From: Nitrospinota bacterium
Lineage (GTDB): Bacteria; JADFOP01
DNA: 27,022 nucleotides
NCBI GenBank assembly: GCA_022562795.1
Contig: JADFOP010000029.1
Coordinates: 1 to 27,022 of the forward strand
Direction of reading: 5' to 3'
The notes under the pieces are model-generated. The model searched no databases and was not told where the DNA came from. It saw only the letters and a program-made list of their open reading frames with translations. Below, one piece after another: positions 14,529 through 22,450 of the stretch. The stretch's first letter is position 1, and each line of letters starts with the position of its first letter. The translations under genes and the position numbers were made by a program.

Positions 14529-16745
14529 ATGTTCGCGTTCGCAATCACCCTGGTTATGGCTGCTCTGGTCGCTCTTGGGCCTGCGACCGCTGCCGCCCAA
14601 ACCACTCCCGGGCCGCCTCAGGGCCCCGAGGCCGTCCAGCTTCAGCCGAAGGAAAAGGAGGTCGCAAAGAGTTCCGAGGCGGCCAAGCCTCCTGGCACCG
14701 AGGCTCAGACCGCTAAGAAAGCTGAAGAGCTAGGCCCCGTCGTCGTGACGGCCACGAAGACGGTCGTGCCGCTCTCCCTCTCCCCCTTCTCCACAGAAGT
14801 TATTACGGGCCAGGCGATCGAGGAAAAACAGGTCCCCTCGGTCCGGGAGGCCCTCAGGGGCGCCCGGGGCCTCCATGTCGTCGGGACGGGCCGCGAAGGG
14901 AGCCAGACCTCCATCTTCGTCCGCGGCGGGGCGAGCGACCACAATCTCGTCCTCCTCGACGGCATCCCCTTCAACGATGCGGGCGGCCTGGTTAACTTCG
15001 CCGATCTGACGTCGGACAATATCGAGCGCATCGAAGTCTTTCGGGGAGCCGGAAGCGCGCTCTACGGCTCCGACGCCATGACGAGCGTCATCCACATCAT
15101 TACCAAAGAGGGCGACGGACCCCCGACCCTCACCGTCTCTACGGCCTTCGGCGACCAGGGCACGACCAGAGAAATGGCCAGGTTGCAGGGCAGCCGGCCG
15201 GGGACGCGCTACAGCTTTACTCTGAGCCGTTATGACACCGACGGGTTCTTCGAGCCCAACGACTTTTACGGCAACACGACCGCTAGGGGCAAAGTTTCCC
15301 TCGCCCTGACTGACTACACCAAGGCGACCTTCACAGCGCACTACCTGGACCAGCGAAAGGGTCTGCCAGGCCAGACGGGCTTTTTCGTCTTCGACCGTGA
15401 CGAATTTTCTGAAAGCGACGAGCTAGCATTGGGCCTCACATTGACCCAGCAGCTCTTTTCCTGGTTCGACCACACGGTTTTCGTCGCGGTTTTGGACCGC
15501 AGACGTTTCACCCAAGATCTAATTTTTGACCCCGCAATTGCCCGGCGGCCCGAGGAGACTGATGTCGCCGTCCCCGCTTTCGACTTCATCAATGAGAGGA
15601 GCGATGAGATTGAACGCCGGCTCGCCGACTACCACTTCAATCTCCACGTCAATCAGCTCGATGTTGAGGCCGTTTTGACCGGAGGAGTTGAGTGGGAGCT
15701 GGAGGACGGCGAGCTCATTTTCGCCACCCCAGTATCATTTGGTGGCCCTTCCGAGGTCTTTCCCTTTGTCGAGTTCAATGATGAGCGGCGAAATCTCGGC
15801 TACTATGTACAGGCTCAGCTCAACTGGCGCGACCGGATTATCGTCGTGCCCGGCGTACGCTTTGAGGACAACGAGGCATTCGGTGGCGAGACGGTGCCTC
15901 GGGTGGCGGCCGCCATAATCCTGGGCGATCCACCTGAGGAGACCTGGGTCGGCCCGCTGAAGATAAGGGGGAGCTACGGAGAGGGCATCAAGGAGCCGCA
16001 ATTCGGGGAGAACTTCAGCCCGCCGCCGTTTAGAGGCGACCCGGGGCTCGCACCCGAGGAGACGGCCCACTGGGATGCCGGAGTTGAACTCACTCTCTGC
16101 AAGGGCCGCTGCTTCATTGAGGCGGTCTATTTCCATGTGAGGCAGAAGAATCTTATTTCGTTCATCACTGATACCTTTTTTCCCTTCACGGGCCACTTCG
16201 AGAACCTCGGCAAGGTCCGTTCTGAGGGATTGGAGGTCTACGGTGCGGTGGAGCCCTTCGACTGGCTTCGGATCGAGGGCCAGTACACCGGCCTAGAGAC
16301 GGTCGTCAAGGATTCCGCCAGCCCCGACAGCCCGACCGTCGGCGTTGGCAAGGAACTGCTGCGGCGGCCCAAGCACAGCGGATCCGGCTCAATTGTCGCA
16401 CGGTATGGCCCGCTCACCGTCCGGGGCGACGCCGTCTTCGTCGGCAGGCGGTTCGACTTTGACGGCCAGGGCCTTTCGATATTCGATAACCCCGCCTACA
16501 TGCGCGTCGATCTTGCCGCCCGCCTCCGGCTGGAAAACCACCTCGTTGAGCTCTGGGGATCGCCATTCCCGCACGCGGTGGAGGTCTTCGTCCGCGCCGA
16601 GAACCTCTTAGACGAAGACTACGAGGAGGTCCTCGGCTTCCCGGCGCCGGGGATTAACGTCCTGGCGGGGGTGCAGGTCACTTTTCAAGGGGCGGCCCAA
16701 GAGTTGAGCATAGCGCCCAGGAAAAACACGCTCGCCCAGCAATAG
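14529..16745 (+). CDS. btuB: TonB-dependent outer-membrane receptor, vitamin B12 type
   Basis: This outer-membrane beta-barrel would take up cobalamin (or other corrinoids) with energy from TonB. The 738-residue protein has a signal peptide (residues 1-23, cleavage near ATAAAQ), an unusually long proline/lysine-rich stretch (25-66), and a TonB box in LGPVVVTATK (69-77). A plug domain follows with SIFVRGGASDHNLVLLDGIPFND and ERIEVFRGAGSALYGSDAM, then the barrel, which ends with the extra tail SIAPRKNTLAQQ. The last barrel strand is probably AGVQVTF, so about 20 residues follow the expected terminal aromatic, which is uncommon. The cobalamin riboswitch upstream is the main reason for choosing BtuB over a siderophore or metal receptor. 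tonB begins nine bases after the stop. Confidence 0.88.
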   Translation: MFAFAITLVMAALVALGPATAAAQTTPGPPQGPEAVQLQPKEKEVAKSSEAAKPPGTEAQTAKKAEELGPVVVTATKTVVPLSLSPFSTEVITGQAIEEKQVPSVREALRGARGLHVVGTGREGSQTSIFVRGGASDHNLVLLDGIPFNDAGGLVNFADLTSDNIERIEVFRGAGSALYGSDAMTSVIHIITKEGDGPPTLTVSTAFGDQGTTREMARLQGSRPGTRYSFTLSRYDTDGFFEPNDFYGNTTARGKVSLALTDYTKATFTAHYLDQRKGLPGQTGFFVFDRDEFSESDELALGLTLTQQLFSWFDHTVFVAVLDRRRFTQDLIFDPAIARRPEETDVAVPAFDFINERSDEIERRLADYHFNLHVNQLDVEAVLTGGVEWELEDGELIFATPVSFGGPSEVFPFVEFNDERRNLGYYVQAQLNWRDRIIVVPGVRFEDNEAFGGETVPRVAAAIILGDPPEETWVGPLKIRGSYGEGIKEPQFGENFSPPPFRGDPGLAPEETAHWDAGVELTLCKGRCFIEAVYFHVRQKNLISFITDTFFPFTGHFENLGKVRSEGLEVYGAVEPFDWLRIEGQYTGLETVVKDSASPDSPTVGVGKELLRRPKHSGSGSIVARYGPLTVRGDAVFVGRRFDFDGQGLSIFDNPAYMRVDLAARLRLENHLVELWGSPFPHAVEVFVRAENLLDEDYEEVLGFPAPGINVLAGVQVTFQGAAQELSIAPRKNTLAQQ

Positions 16746-16753
16746 GAGGGCCG

Positions 16754-17638
16754 TTGCAGGAAGAACGCCAAATCCAAGGGGCCAGGCCTCGCAGGGGGAT
16801 GGCCCTTGCCTTCATCGCCTCGGTGGGGCTCCACGCCGTGGCGGTGTGGGGGACTGGGTGGTGGGTTCAGCCCGTATGGCGTCTGGAGCCTATCCACGTC
16901 ATCTCCCTGAGGGTCCTTAATGGAGAGGGCGCCACAGGGGCCTCTAGCCCCGTCCAAGCCCGGCCCAACCCTCAGAGGACACCTCTCAAGGACAAGTCGA
17001 AGGTGGTCATGCGTAGGGCGGCCCCTCCCGAGGAGCGCACCATGAAGCATCCTCAGAAGATCCGCATCGCGCAGAAGCCTCATACCCAAGTCACCCCGTC
17101 CGCACCACCGCCTCCGAAACCGCAACTGCGGGTGGCGACGGCTACGAGGCTCTCGCTCCCGGAGCCCTCTTCGCCCATGCCGCCATCGAGAAGCCCTCAG
17201 GCCGGAGAGTCCAGGCTGAGGCTTGAGACGCATCCACGTCCGGTCGGGAGGGGAGACGAGGAGAGCGCTGCCGGACCCTCCTCTCCGTCGGGCTCGCCCC
17301 TCCTCGTCGCAAAGGTCGAGCAGCCCAATAGGGGGTGGGACCGCGATGCGCGCCTGGAGGCCATCCGCCGCCTCATCCAGAAGGCCCTCGTCTATCCTCA
17401 GGCGGCCCGCCGTTTCGGCTGGGAGGGGACGGCGCGGGTTCGCTTCGCCCTGGGCCCCGACGGGCGACCCTCCGAGGTGACCCTGGAGTCCTCAAGCCAA
17501 ATGGCGATACTCGACCAGGAGGCCCTGGCAGCGGTCCGCCGAGCCGCTCCATATCCATATCTTAAGGGGGCCATTGTCGTTCCCATCGTCTTTGACATCC
17601 GGGCTCCACGTCCCCGAATCATCCCAGGTGCGCAATGA
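16754..17638 (+). CDS. tonB: TonB energy-transducing protein
   Basis: TonB links the inner-membrane proton gradient to the outer-membrane receptor. The 294-residue protein has one N-terminal membrane helix (residues about 15-35), a long proline- and basic-residue-rich periplasmic span (50-200), and a C-terminal TonB domain, YPQAARRFGWEGTARVRFALGPDGRPSEVTLESSS. The start is TTG at 16754 with AGGAGG (16744-16749) upstream; an in-frame ATG at 16799 would begin right at the membrane helix and has a poorly spaced ribosome binding site. No exbB or exbD is in the window, so the motor must be encoded elsewhere. Co-transcription with btuB under the riboswitch suggests a TonB dedicated to cobalamin. 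Confidence 0.88.
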   Translation: MQEERQIQGARPRRGMALAFIASVGLHAVAVWGTGWWVQPVWRLEPIHVISLRVLNGEGATGASSPVQARPNPQRTPLKDKSKVVMRRAAPPEERTMKHPQKIRIAQKPHTQVTPSAPPPPKPQLRVATATRLSLPEPSSPMPPSRSPQAGESRLRLETHPRPVGRGDEESAAGPSSPSGSPLLVAKVEQPNRGWDRDARLEAIRRLIQKALVYPQAARRFGWEGTARVRFALGPDGRPSEVTLESSSQMAILDQEALAAVRRAAPYPYLKGAIVVPIVFDIRAPRPRIIPGAQ

Positions 17639-17740
17639 AGCCCCGTAAAATTCAGGACGTTTTGACCTTGACCGGGCCTAACCTCCTATGGTAGAAAAAA
17701 ACCAGAAACCATCGATTTGTGGAACGAGAAAGGGTTGCCA

Positions 17741-18271
17741 ATGTTAAGAGCGCGCATGAGTGTCCTTGTTGGAATGATATTGTTTACTGCCGCTACCCGG
17801 CTCCTTCCCCATCCGCCAAACTTCACTCCGGTAATGGCAATGGCTCTCTTCGGGGGCGCATTCCTGACCAGCAACCGGGCCGCGTTTGCAGTCCCTATTT
17901 TGGCAATGGCCTTGAGCGACCTCTTTATTGGGCCCGACCATCTCTTGCCGGTCGTTTATTTCTGTATTCTTCTAACAACCTGTATCGGCCTGTTGCTCCG
18001 ATCGAGGAAGAGCCTTGTTGCGGTTACGGCGGCGGCGCTTGGAAGCTCGGTGCTATTCTTTGTGATTACAAACTTTGGCGTGTGGTATTTTGGGCCTTAC
18101 TACCCCCATACGGCCGCAGGGCTTGCAGCCTGCTACGTGGCGGCTATACCGTTTTTTCAAAACACGCTTGTTGGCACGCTCGGCTACACCGCGGTCCTCT
18201 TTGGGGGCTTCTACCTGGCTGAACGGTTGTTCCCAGTTTTGAAAGAGACAATACACGAATTGCCCGCCTAA
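17741..18271 (+). CDS. DUF6580-like integral membrane protein, candidate corrinoid-linked transporter
   Basis: The 176-residue protein is hydrophobic, with about five or six membrane helices. It has the conserved opening RLLPHPPNFTPVMAMALFGGA and the later FGPYYPHTAAGLAACYVAAIPFFQNTLVGTLGYT, which I associate with DUF6580. That family has the size and shape of ECF-type substrate-binding (S) components, but no substrate is established. The gene follows tonB by about 100 bases in the riboswitch-led group, so a role in moving a corrinoid or precursor across the inner membrane is a reasonable guess. I prefer the ATG at 17741 (GAAAGGG upstream); a TTG at 17717 in frame would add eight residues. 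No ATPase or T-component lies nearby. Confidence 0.7.
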   Translation: MLRARMSVLVGMILFTAATRLLPHPPNFTPVMAMALFGGAFLTSNRAAFAVPILAMALSDLFIGPDHLLPVVYFCILLTTCIGLLLRSRKSLVAVTAAALGSSVLFFVITNFGVWYFGPYYPHTAAGLAACYVAAIPFFQNTLVGTLGYTAVLFGGFYLAERLFPVLKETIHELPA

Positions 18272-18275
18272 CGCT

Positions 18276-18354
18276 TGCTCCTAATTGCTCCTAATAGGCG
18301 GCTTCATCTTCGCCTCTAAGTTCACACGGCCCCTCGATCAATAAATTAGGAGCA
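18276..18354. repeat. TGCTCCTAAT tandem pair with a distant inverted copy
   Basis: TGCTCCTAAT occurs twice in tandem (18276-18285 and 18286-18295) and once inverted as ATTAGGAGCA (18345-18354). It directly follows the DUF6580-like gene. It could fold as a long stem but has no T-tract; function unknown. Confidence 0.6.
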
Positions 18355-18417
18355 GTCGAGGCATCCCGGGACAACTGAAACCCTCCCTCCCGGATTTTCA
18401 GATAAAATATCACAAAG

Positions 18418-18714
18418 CTAAATACGCCCATTGACCTCGGTGACCTTTCCAAAAGTTCGGGAAATTTGTCTTTTGAGGTCGACCACGTAGAGGACGGCCC
18501 TGACCACAGCGCGGTGCACCGCTGGGTCGAGAGGGCAGGGGACGAGCTCGCCGTCCTTCGCCGAACAGGCGATCGCCTCTGCGGCGGCTATCCTCATGAG
18601 CGGCGTGATGGCCGAGGCGCGTGCAAGTAGCGCCCCTTTGAATAGGCCCGGGAAGCCAAGCACGTTATTGACGGCCGCCAGATCGACTTCCTCAGAGGTT
18701 TGTATCCGCGCCAT
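18418..18714 (-). pseudogene. C-terminal fragment of a malic enzyme
   Basis: The translation contains [37 protein letters not shown], which corresponds to the NAD(P)-binding domain of malic enzymes (family form [21 protein letters not shown]). PCPLDPAVHRAVVRAV, the family's SPLDPRV region, follows. A complete enzyme needs over 400 residues; here about 98 remain after the ATG at 18714. The frame could be extended upstream to 18771, but those residues are unrelated. The family's tyrosine and metal-binding parts are missing, so the fragment cannot be catalytic. It lies next to the palindromic repeat cluster, so it is probably the leftover of a deletion. Confidence 0.75.
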
Positions 18715-18838
18715 AATACTAAAACTCCTCTTATGACACCGAAGACCATTCCATGCTCTATTATCGGACAAAGGGTATTTTAACTTAACGCTATTGAAGC
18801 GGATTATCCCAGTCTGAGAATTAGAAGGGCGAGGGGCC

Positions 18839-19195
18839 GGACAGCCTAAAGGCTGTCCCTACATGGGGGCCGAGAATTGGAAGGGGAATCCCCTGTAGGG
18901 ACAGGGTTTACCCTGTCCGCGGGATTGAAGGGCGAGAAACGACGGACAGCCTAAATCCGCCTCAGGCGGACTACATCGACGTGTGCCTGTGTAGGGACAG
19001 GGTTTACCCTGTCCGAGGGTATGAAGGGCGGGTCGTGTATGCGGACGGGGGTTTATCCTTTTCCTGGGGGTCATGCTTGTTCGCGGACACCCATCCGCCT
19101 TAGGCGGACCTAAGGCGGACTACATAACAAGAGAACGGAGGCTACATTGGCCTAATCCTTTGTAGGGATCCGCCTCAGGCGGGCCTGAGGCGGAT
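18839..19195. repeat. Cluster of palindromic repeat elements
   Basis: Several perfect dyads lie in about 360 bp. They are GGACAGCC-TAAA-GGCTGTCC (18839-18858); two exact copies of a 26-nt unit (18894-18919 and 18990-19015) containing GGACAGGG-TTTA-CCCTGTCC; TCCGCCT-C-AGGCGGA (18956-18970); CCGCCTTAGG-CGGA-CCTAAGGCGG (19095-19118); and ATCCGCCTCAGG-CGGG-CCTGAGGCGGAT (19168-19195). TGTAGGGA or CTACAT borders most of them, as at element edges. No reading frame here looks real. The spacing is irregular and the units differ, so it is not a CRISPR array. This resembles dispersed miniature repeats that have piled up. Confidence 0.85.
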
Positions 19196-19246
19196 GACCC
19201 CGACACCACACCCCGGACCTTCATCGTAAATAATTCTAAAACCCCC

Positions 19247-19275
19247 TTGATTTTCGCTTTTTTTTCGTTTATGCT
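19247..19275 (+). promoter_or_regulatory. Possible promoter of the RecA-like/PolB cassette
   Basis: TTGATT (19247-19252) and TATGCT (19270-19275) are 17 bp apart in a T-rich stretch. They end about 30 bases before the TTG start at 19306. No LexA-type operator is evident. Confidence 0.5.
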
Positions 19276-19305
19276 TGATATCTCCACTATGGAGGGAGGG
19301 AGAAT

Positions 19306-19968
19306 TTGCGCATAGCGCCCACACACCTTCAGCGGGAGCTTCTCCCTGTTCCTGGAGCAGGCCCAGGGGGGTCCTTTGTCCTCCTCTATGGTAGCAAGAC
19401 AACCTACACGCTCTCCCTCTACGCTGTCTCCGTGCTCCTTGCTCGGGGCGACCATCTGCTGGTGGTAGACGGCGGCAATTCCTTCGATCCCTACGTCATC
19501 TCCGAAGCGGCCCGATGGCTCGGCCAGAGCCCAGAGGAACTTCTGGGGCGCATCCACATCTCCCGCGCATTCACCTGCCACCAGCTGGAGGCCCTAATCA
19601 CGGGACGCCTCTCAGATGCGCTACGGCGTTTCCACTCACGGAGCCTACTGCTTTCCGGCCTCCTGAATACCCTCTACGACGAGGATGTCTCGCACGGTGA
19701 GGCCTGGAAGCTGTTCCATCGGATAGTGGCGACGCTCCGCTCCTTGAGGAGGCAAGGCGTGAGCATGGTGGGCCTTTGCCCCGAAGCGTCGGCTCCAATC
19801 GCCATGCGACGGAGGTTTCTCGCCGAGCTTAAGGGCGAGGCCGACCGGGTGATGCGGGCTGAGACCAACGATGGCCGGACCTTGCTCACAACCGAGAAGC
19901 CTGCGGGCCTCGGCGGCCCACGGCAGCTGATAACAGAAAGCATCTCCGATGGAAGGGGATACAGATAG
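19306..19968 (+). CDS. RecA/RadA-fold protein with a damaged P-loop
   Basis: The 220-residue protein follows the Rad51/RadA core. LLVVDGGNSFDPYVISEAARWLGQSPEELLGRIHISRAF (residues 51-89) matches the RadA stretch that reads about Y-I-D-T-E-G-T-F-x-P with helix and HVARAF. The P-loop region reads LLYGSKTT (26-33): the GSGKT core has lost its second glycine. At the Walker B position (RSLLLSGLL, 112-120) the aspartate is missing. It therefore probably does not hydrolyse ATP normally. It has no N-terminal zinc or HhH domain and no DNA-binding loop that I can identify. TTG at 19306 is preceded by GGAGGGAGGG. The next gene starts directly after the stop. By position and fold it resembles ImuA, the RecA-like partner of bacterial mutagenic polymerases. 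Confidence 0.7.
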   Translation: MRIAPTHLQRELLPVPGAGPGGSFVLLYGSKTTYTLSLYAVSVLLARGDHLLVVDGGNSFDPYVISEAARWLGQSPEELLGRIHISRAFTCHQLEALITGRLSDALRRFHSRSLLLSGLLNTLYDEDVSHGEAWKLFHRIVATLRSLRRQGVSMVGLCPEASAPIAMRRRFLAELKGEADRVMRAETNDGRTLLTTEKPAGLGGPRQLITESISDGRGYR

Positions 19969-20259
19969 ATGGGACGGACGGTGCTTTCGGCAACCCAGGT
20001 GGTCTTGAGGGAACAGGCGAGCTGGAGCAAGTTCCGGAGGGTCCTTCGGAAAGAGGATCAAGAAACGCTGGACGCCCTCTTCCAGGCGGCCCGGTACCAT
20101 GCAGCGGCTCTCTCGTACGTCTCGAAGCCCACGCCCTTGGAGCCGATCCTTATATCCATGCTCATTGAGCACCAAAAGGCCATCCAGGCCCTGGAAGAGA
20201 AGATAAGAAAGCTGGAGGAGAAGCGAGGCGATGACGGAGACGACCGGCTGGCTCTTTGA
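19969..20259 (+). CDS. Small helical protein with C-terminal coiled coil
   Basis: The 96-residue protein has no family I recognise. Residues 1-45 are amphipathic and basic (REQASWSKFRRVLRKEDQETLDALFQAARYHAAAL). Residues 60-90 (SMLIEHQKAIQALEEKIRKLEEKR) form a clear heptad coiled coil. It has no cysteine, catalytic pattern or membrane segment. The ATG immediately follows the RecA-like gene's TAG, and its last 29 bases overlap the polymerase start, so the three genes are translationally coupled. A bridging or oligomerisation role between the RecA-like protein and the polymerase is an inference from position only. Confidence 0.75.
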   Translation: MGRTVLSATQVVLREQASWSKFRRVLRKEDQETLDALFQAARYHAAALSYVSKPTPLEPILISMLIEHQKAIQALEEKIRKLEEKRGDDGDDRLAL

Positions 20260-22450
20260 CGTCTATCCCTCCAGCGAGGGGATGGTGGTGTGGCTCCTGG
20301 ACGATGAGGGGAAGTCAACCGCGTTCGTGGACCGCTACGAACCTTACTTCTACGCCTCGGGAAGCAGAGAGGGCCTGAGGCTGCTAAGGCAGCGCCTCTC
20401 CAGAATCAAGGTGCCAATCCGAACGGAGCGGGTCGAGCGGACGGAGTTCTGGAGCGGAAGACCCCTGGAGGTCCTCAAGGTCTCAACCCCCAACCTCCTG
20501 GCCTACGGGCATTTGGCGAGGGTCGCTGGCAGGCTGGAGGGTATCGAGCTCTTTAACTGCGATATCCCACTGCCCCAGGTCTATCTCTTCGAGAGGAATG
20601 TCTTCCCGCTGGCCCGATGTCGTCTAGATTGTGACACCGAGGGTCGGATCGGGGCGATGGAAGCGCTTGACTCGCCCTGGAGCACAAACTACGCCATTCC
20701 TCCTTTAAGGGTGATGGAACTCAGGGTCGAAGGCGGGGGGGTAAACCCCAACCACAGTCGCCGGGGCAGGCTTGAGGTGGAGCTCGACGGCGCAACCTAC
20801 ACCCTTGAGCCCGACGACCCGGCCGAGCTTATCCACACCTTCAATAGCTTGCTTGAGAGCCACGATCCCGATCTCATCATCACTGAATGGGGGGACTCTT
20901 TCATCATCCCTCGGCTGATGAGTCTTTCGGGGGCGGCGGGCCTCCCCTTGCTCCTTAATAGGGACCCAAGGAAGCAAAAAGTCGCTTCTCGAAGAGCTCG
21001 CTCTTATTTCACCTACGGCAAGACCGTCTACCAGGCAGGCGCCCGGACGCTGTTCGGACGGTGGCACGTTGACCGCTGCAATTCCTTCATTTTGGGCGAG
21101 GCGGGGCTGGAGGGCCTCTTCGAGCTCGCCAGGATCGCCAAGATTCCTGTCCAGCGGACAGCCCGTACATCAACCGGCACCTGTATAAGCAACATGCAGA
21201 TGGAGCGGGCCGTCCGAGACGGCATCCTCATTCCCTGGCGCAAGCGGCGGGCCGAGGAGTTCAAAACGGGGCTTGAGCTGCTGACCGCCGACAAAGGCGG
21301 TCTCACGTACCAGCCGGTGCTCGGCGTCCATGAGAACGTGGCCGAGATCGACTTCTCTTCCATGTACCCCACCATCATGGCGACCTACAACGTCTCACCT
21401 GAAACGGTGGGGTGCGCCTGCTGTCGCAACGCCGTCCCAGAGATCAACGCCTCCACCTGCCAGAGGAGGGAGGGGCTGGTGCCGAAGACCCTGAGGCCCA
21501 TCCTTGAGAAGCGGGCACGCTACAAGTCGCTCATGCAGGAAGCAGGCTCTAAGAAGGAACGAGGAGTCTATGACCGGAGGCAGTGCGCCATCAAGTGGAT
21601 GCTGGTCACGTGCTTCGGCTACCTGGGCTACAAGAACGCGCGGTTCGGCAAGATCGAGGCCCACGAGTCTGTCACGGCCTACGGTAGGGAAAAGCTCCTC
21701 CAGGCGAAGGAGGTCGCCGAGGCGAGAGGCTTCGCGCTCATCCACGCCCTGACCGACTCCCTCTGGGTGAAGAAGAAGGGTTCGACGGAGACAGAGTACG
21801 AGGCCCTGCGCGAGGAGATGGCCCGCGCCACGGGGCTGCCCATCGGGCTTGAAGGGGTCTACCTGTGGATAGCCTTCCTCCCATCGAAGGTCTCACCCAA
21901 GATGCCCGTGCCCAACCGGTTCGTCGGGGTCTTCACCGACGGGAGGGTCAAGGCCCGAGGCATTGAGATGCGGCGCTCCGACATGCCCCCGTTCGTCAAG
22001 AAAGCTCAGGCTGAAATCGTAAGGCTACTCTCAGAGGCCGGGAGCGTAGAAGAGATCAAGGCCAAGGTGGATGATGCTCTGGAGGTGCTCTCCGGGTATC
22101 TGGCGGAGCTAAGGGAAGGAGGGGTGCCGCTGCACGAGCTCGTGATAAGGAAGCGGTTGTCGAAAGACCCCTTAAGCTATAAGAAAAAGAGCATCTTGGC
22201 TGAGGTGGCGGGAGAGCTCGTCTCCAGGGGGGTGGCTCTCAGGCCTGGGGAGAAGGTCGATTACGTCATCACAGACTTCGAGGGAAGGAGTGGAGGGCCG
22301 AGGGCCAGGGCGTATGCAACGATGGATGAAAGCTGCGGCTACGACGTCGGCAAATATACCGACCTGCTCCTTGAGGCCGCCGGGACCATGCTGGCCCCCT
22401 TCGGCTACGACTACCAGCGGCTGGTGGAAATCGCCCCGCTGTCTGCTTGA
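20231..22450 (+). CDS. Family B DNA polymerase with degenerate exonuclease motifs
   Basis: The 739-residue protein has an N-terminal domain, a decayed 3'-5' exonuclease domain (about 155-310), and the palm, fingers and thumb of family B. Motif A is D374FSSMYPTIM. Motif B is in R450QCAIKWMLVTCFGYLG. Motif C reads ALTDS (506-510), keeping D509 but with leucine where most enzymes have the first Asp of DTD. Exo I (family DIE) reads V-MEL and Exo II (family N-x3-FD) reads EWGDSFII, so proofreading is probably absent. Four cysteines (C395, C397, C398, C410) in the palm insertion could bind metal. It most resembles the divergent archaeal PolB2 group, one member of which is a damage-induced error-prone polymerase. 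GAGGCG precedes the ATG. Confidence 0.85.
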   Translation: MTETTGWLFDVYPSSEGMVVWLLDDEGKSTAFVDRYEPYFYASGSREGLRLLRQRLSRIKVPIRTERVERTEFWSGRPLEVLKVSTPNLLAYGHLARVAGRLEGIELFNCDIPLPQVYLFERNVFPLARCRLDCDTEGRIGAMEALDSPWSTNYAIPPLRVMELRVEGGGVNPNHSRRGRLEVELDGATYTLEPDDPAELIHTFNSLLESHDPDLIITEWGDSFIIPRLMSLSGAAGLPLLLNRDPRKQKVASRRARSYFTYGKTVYQAGARTLFGRWHVDRCNSFILGEAGLEGLFELARIAKIPVQRTARTSTGTCISNMQMERAVRDGILIPWRKRRAEEFKTGLELLTADKGGLTYQPVLGVHENVAEIDFSSMYPTIMATYNVSPETVGCACCRNAVPEINASTCQRREGLVPKTLRPILEKRARYKSLMQEAGSKKERGVYDRRQCAIKWMLVTCFGYLGYKNARFGKIEAHESVTAYGREKLLQAKEVAEARGFALIHALTDSLWVKKKGSTETEYEALREEMARATGLPIGLEGVYLWIAFLPSKVSPKMPVPNRFVGVFTDGRVKARGIEMRRSDMPPFVKKAQAEIVRLLSEAGSVEEIKAKVDDALEVLSGYLAELREGGVPLHELVIRKRLSKDPLSYKKKSILAEVAGELVSRGVALRPGEKVDYVITDFEGRSGGPRARAYATMDESCGYDVGKYTDLLLEAAGTMLAPFGYDYQRLVEIAPLSA

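Noticed and set aside
14141-14716. 191-codon plus-strand frame over the btuB leader
   Set aside because: It covers the cobalamin riboswitch and terminator and runs out of frame into btuB; codon content is not protein-like.
18859-19074. 71-codon minus-strand frame in the repeat cluster
   Set aside because: Its translation repeats GQGKPCPY because it is made of the 26-nt repeats; it is not a gene.
18839-19195. CRISPR array
   Set aside because: Repeats are few, of several different types and irregularly spaced, with no constant-length spacers and no cas gene.
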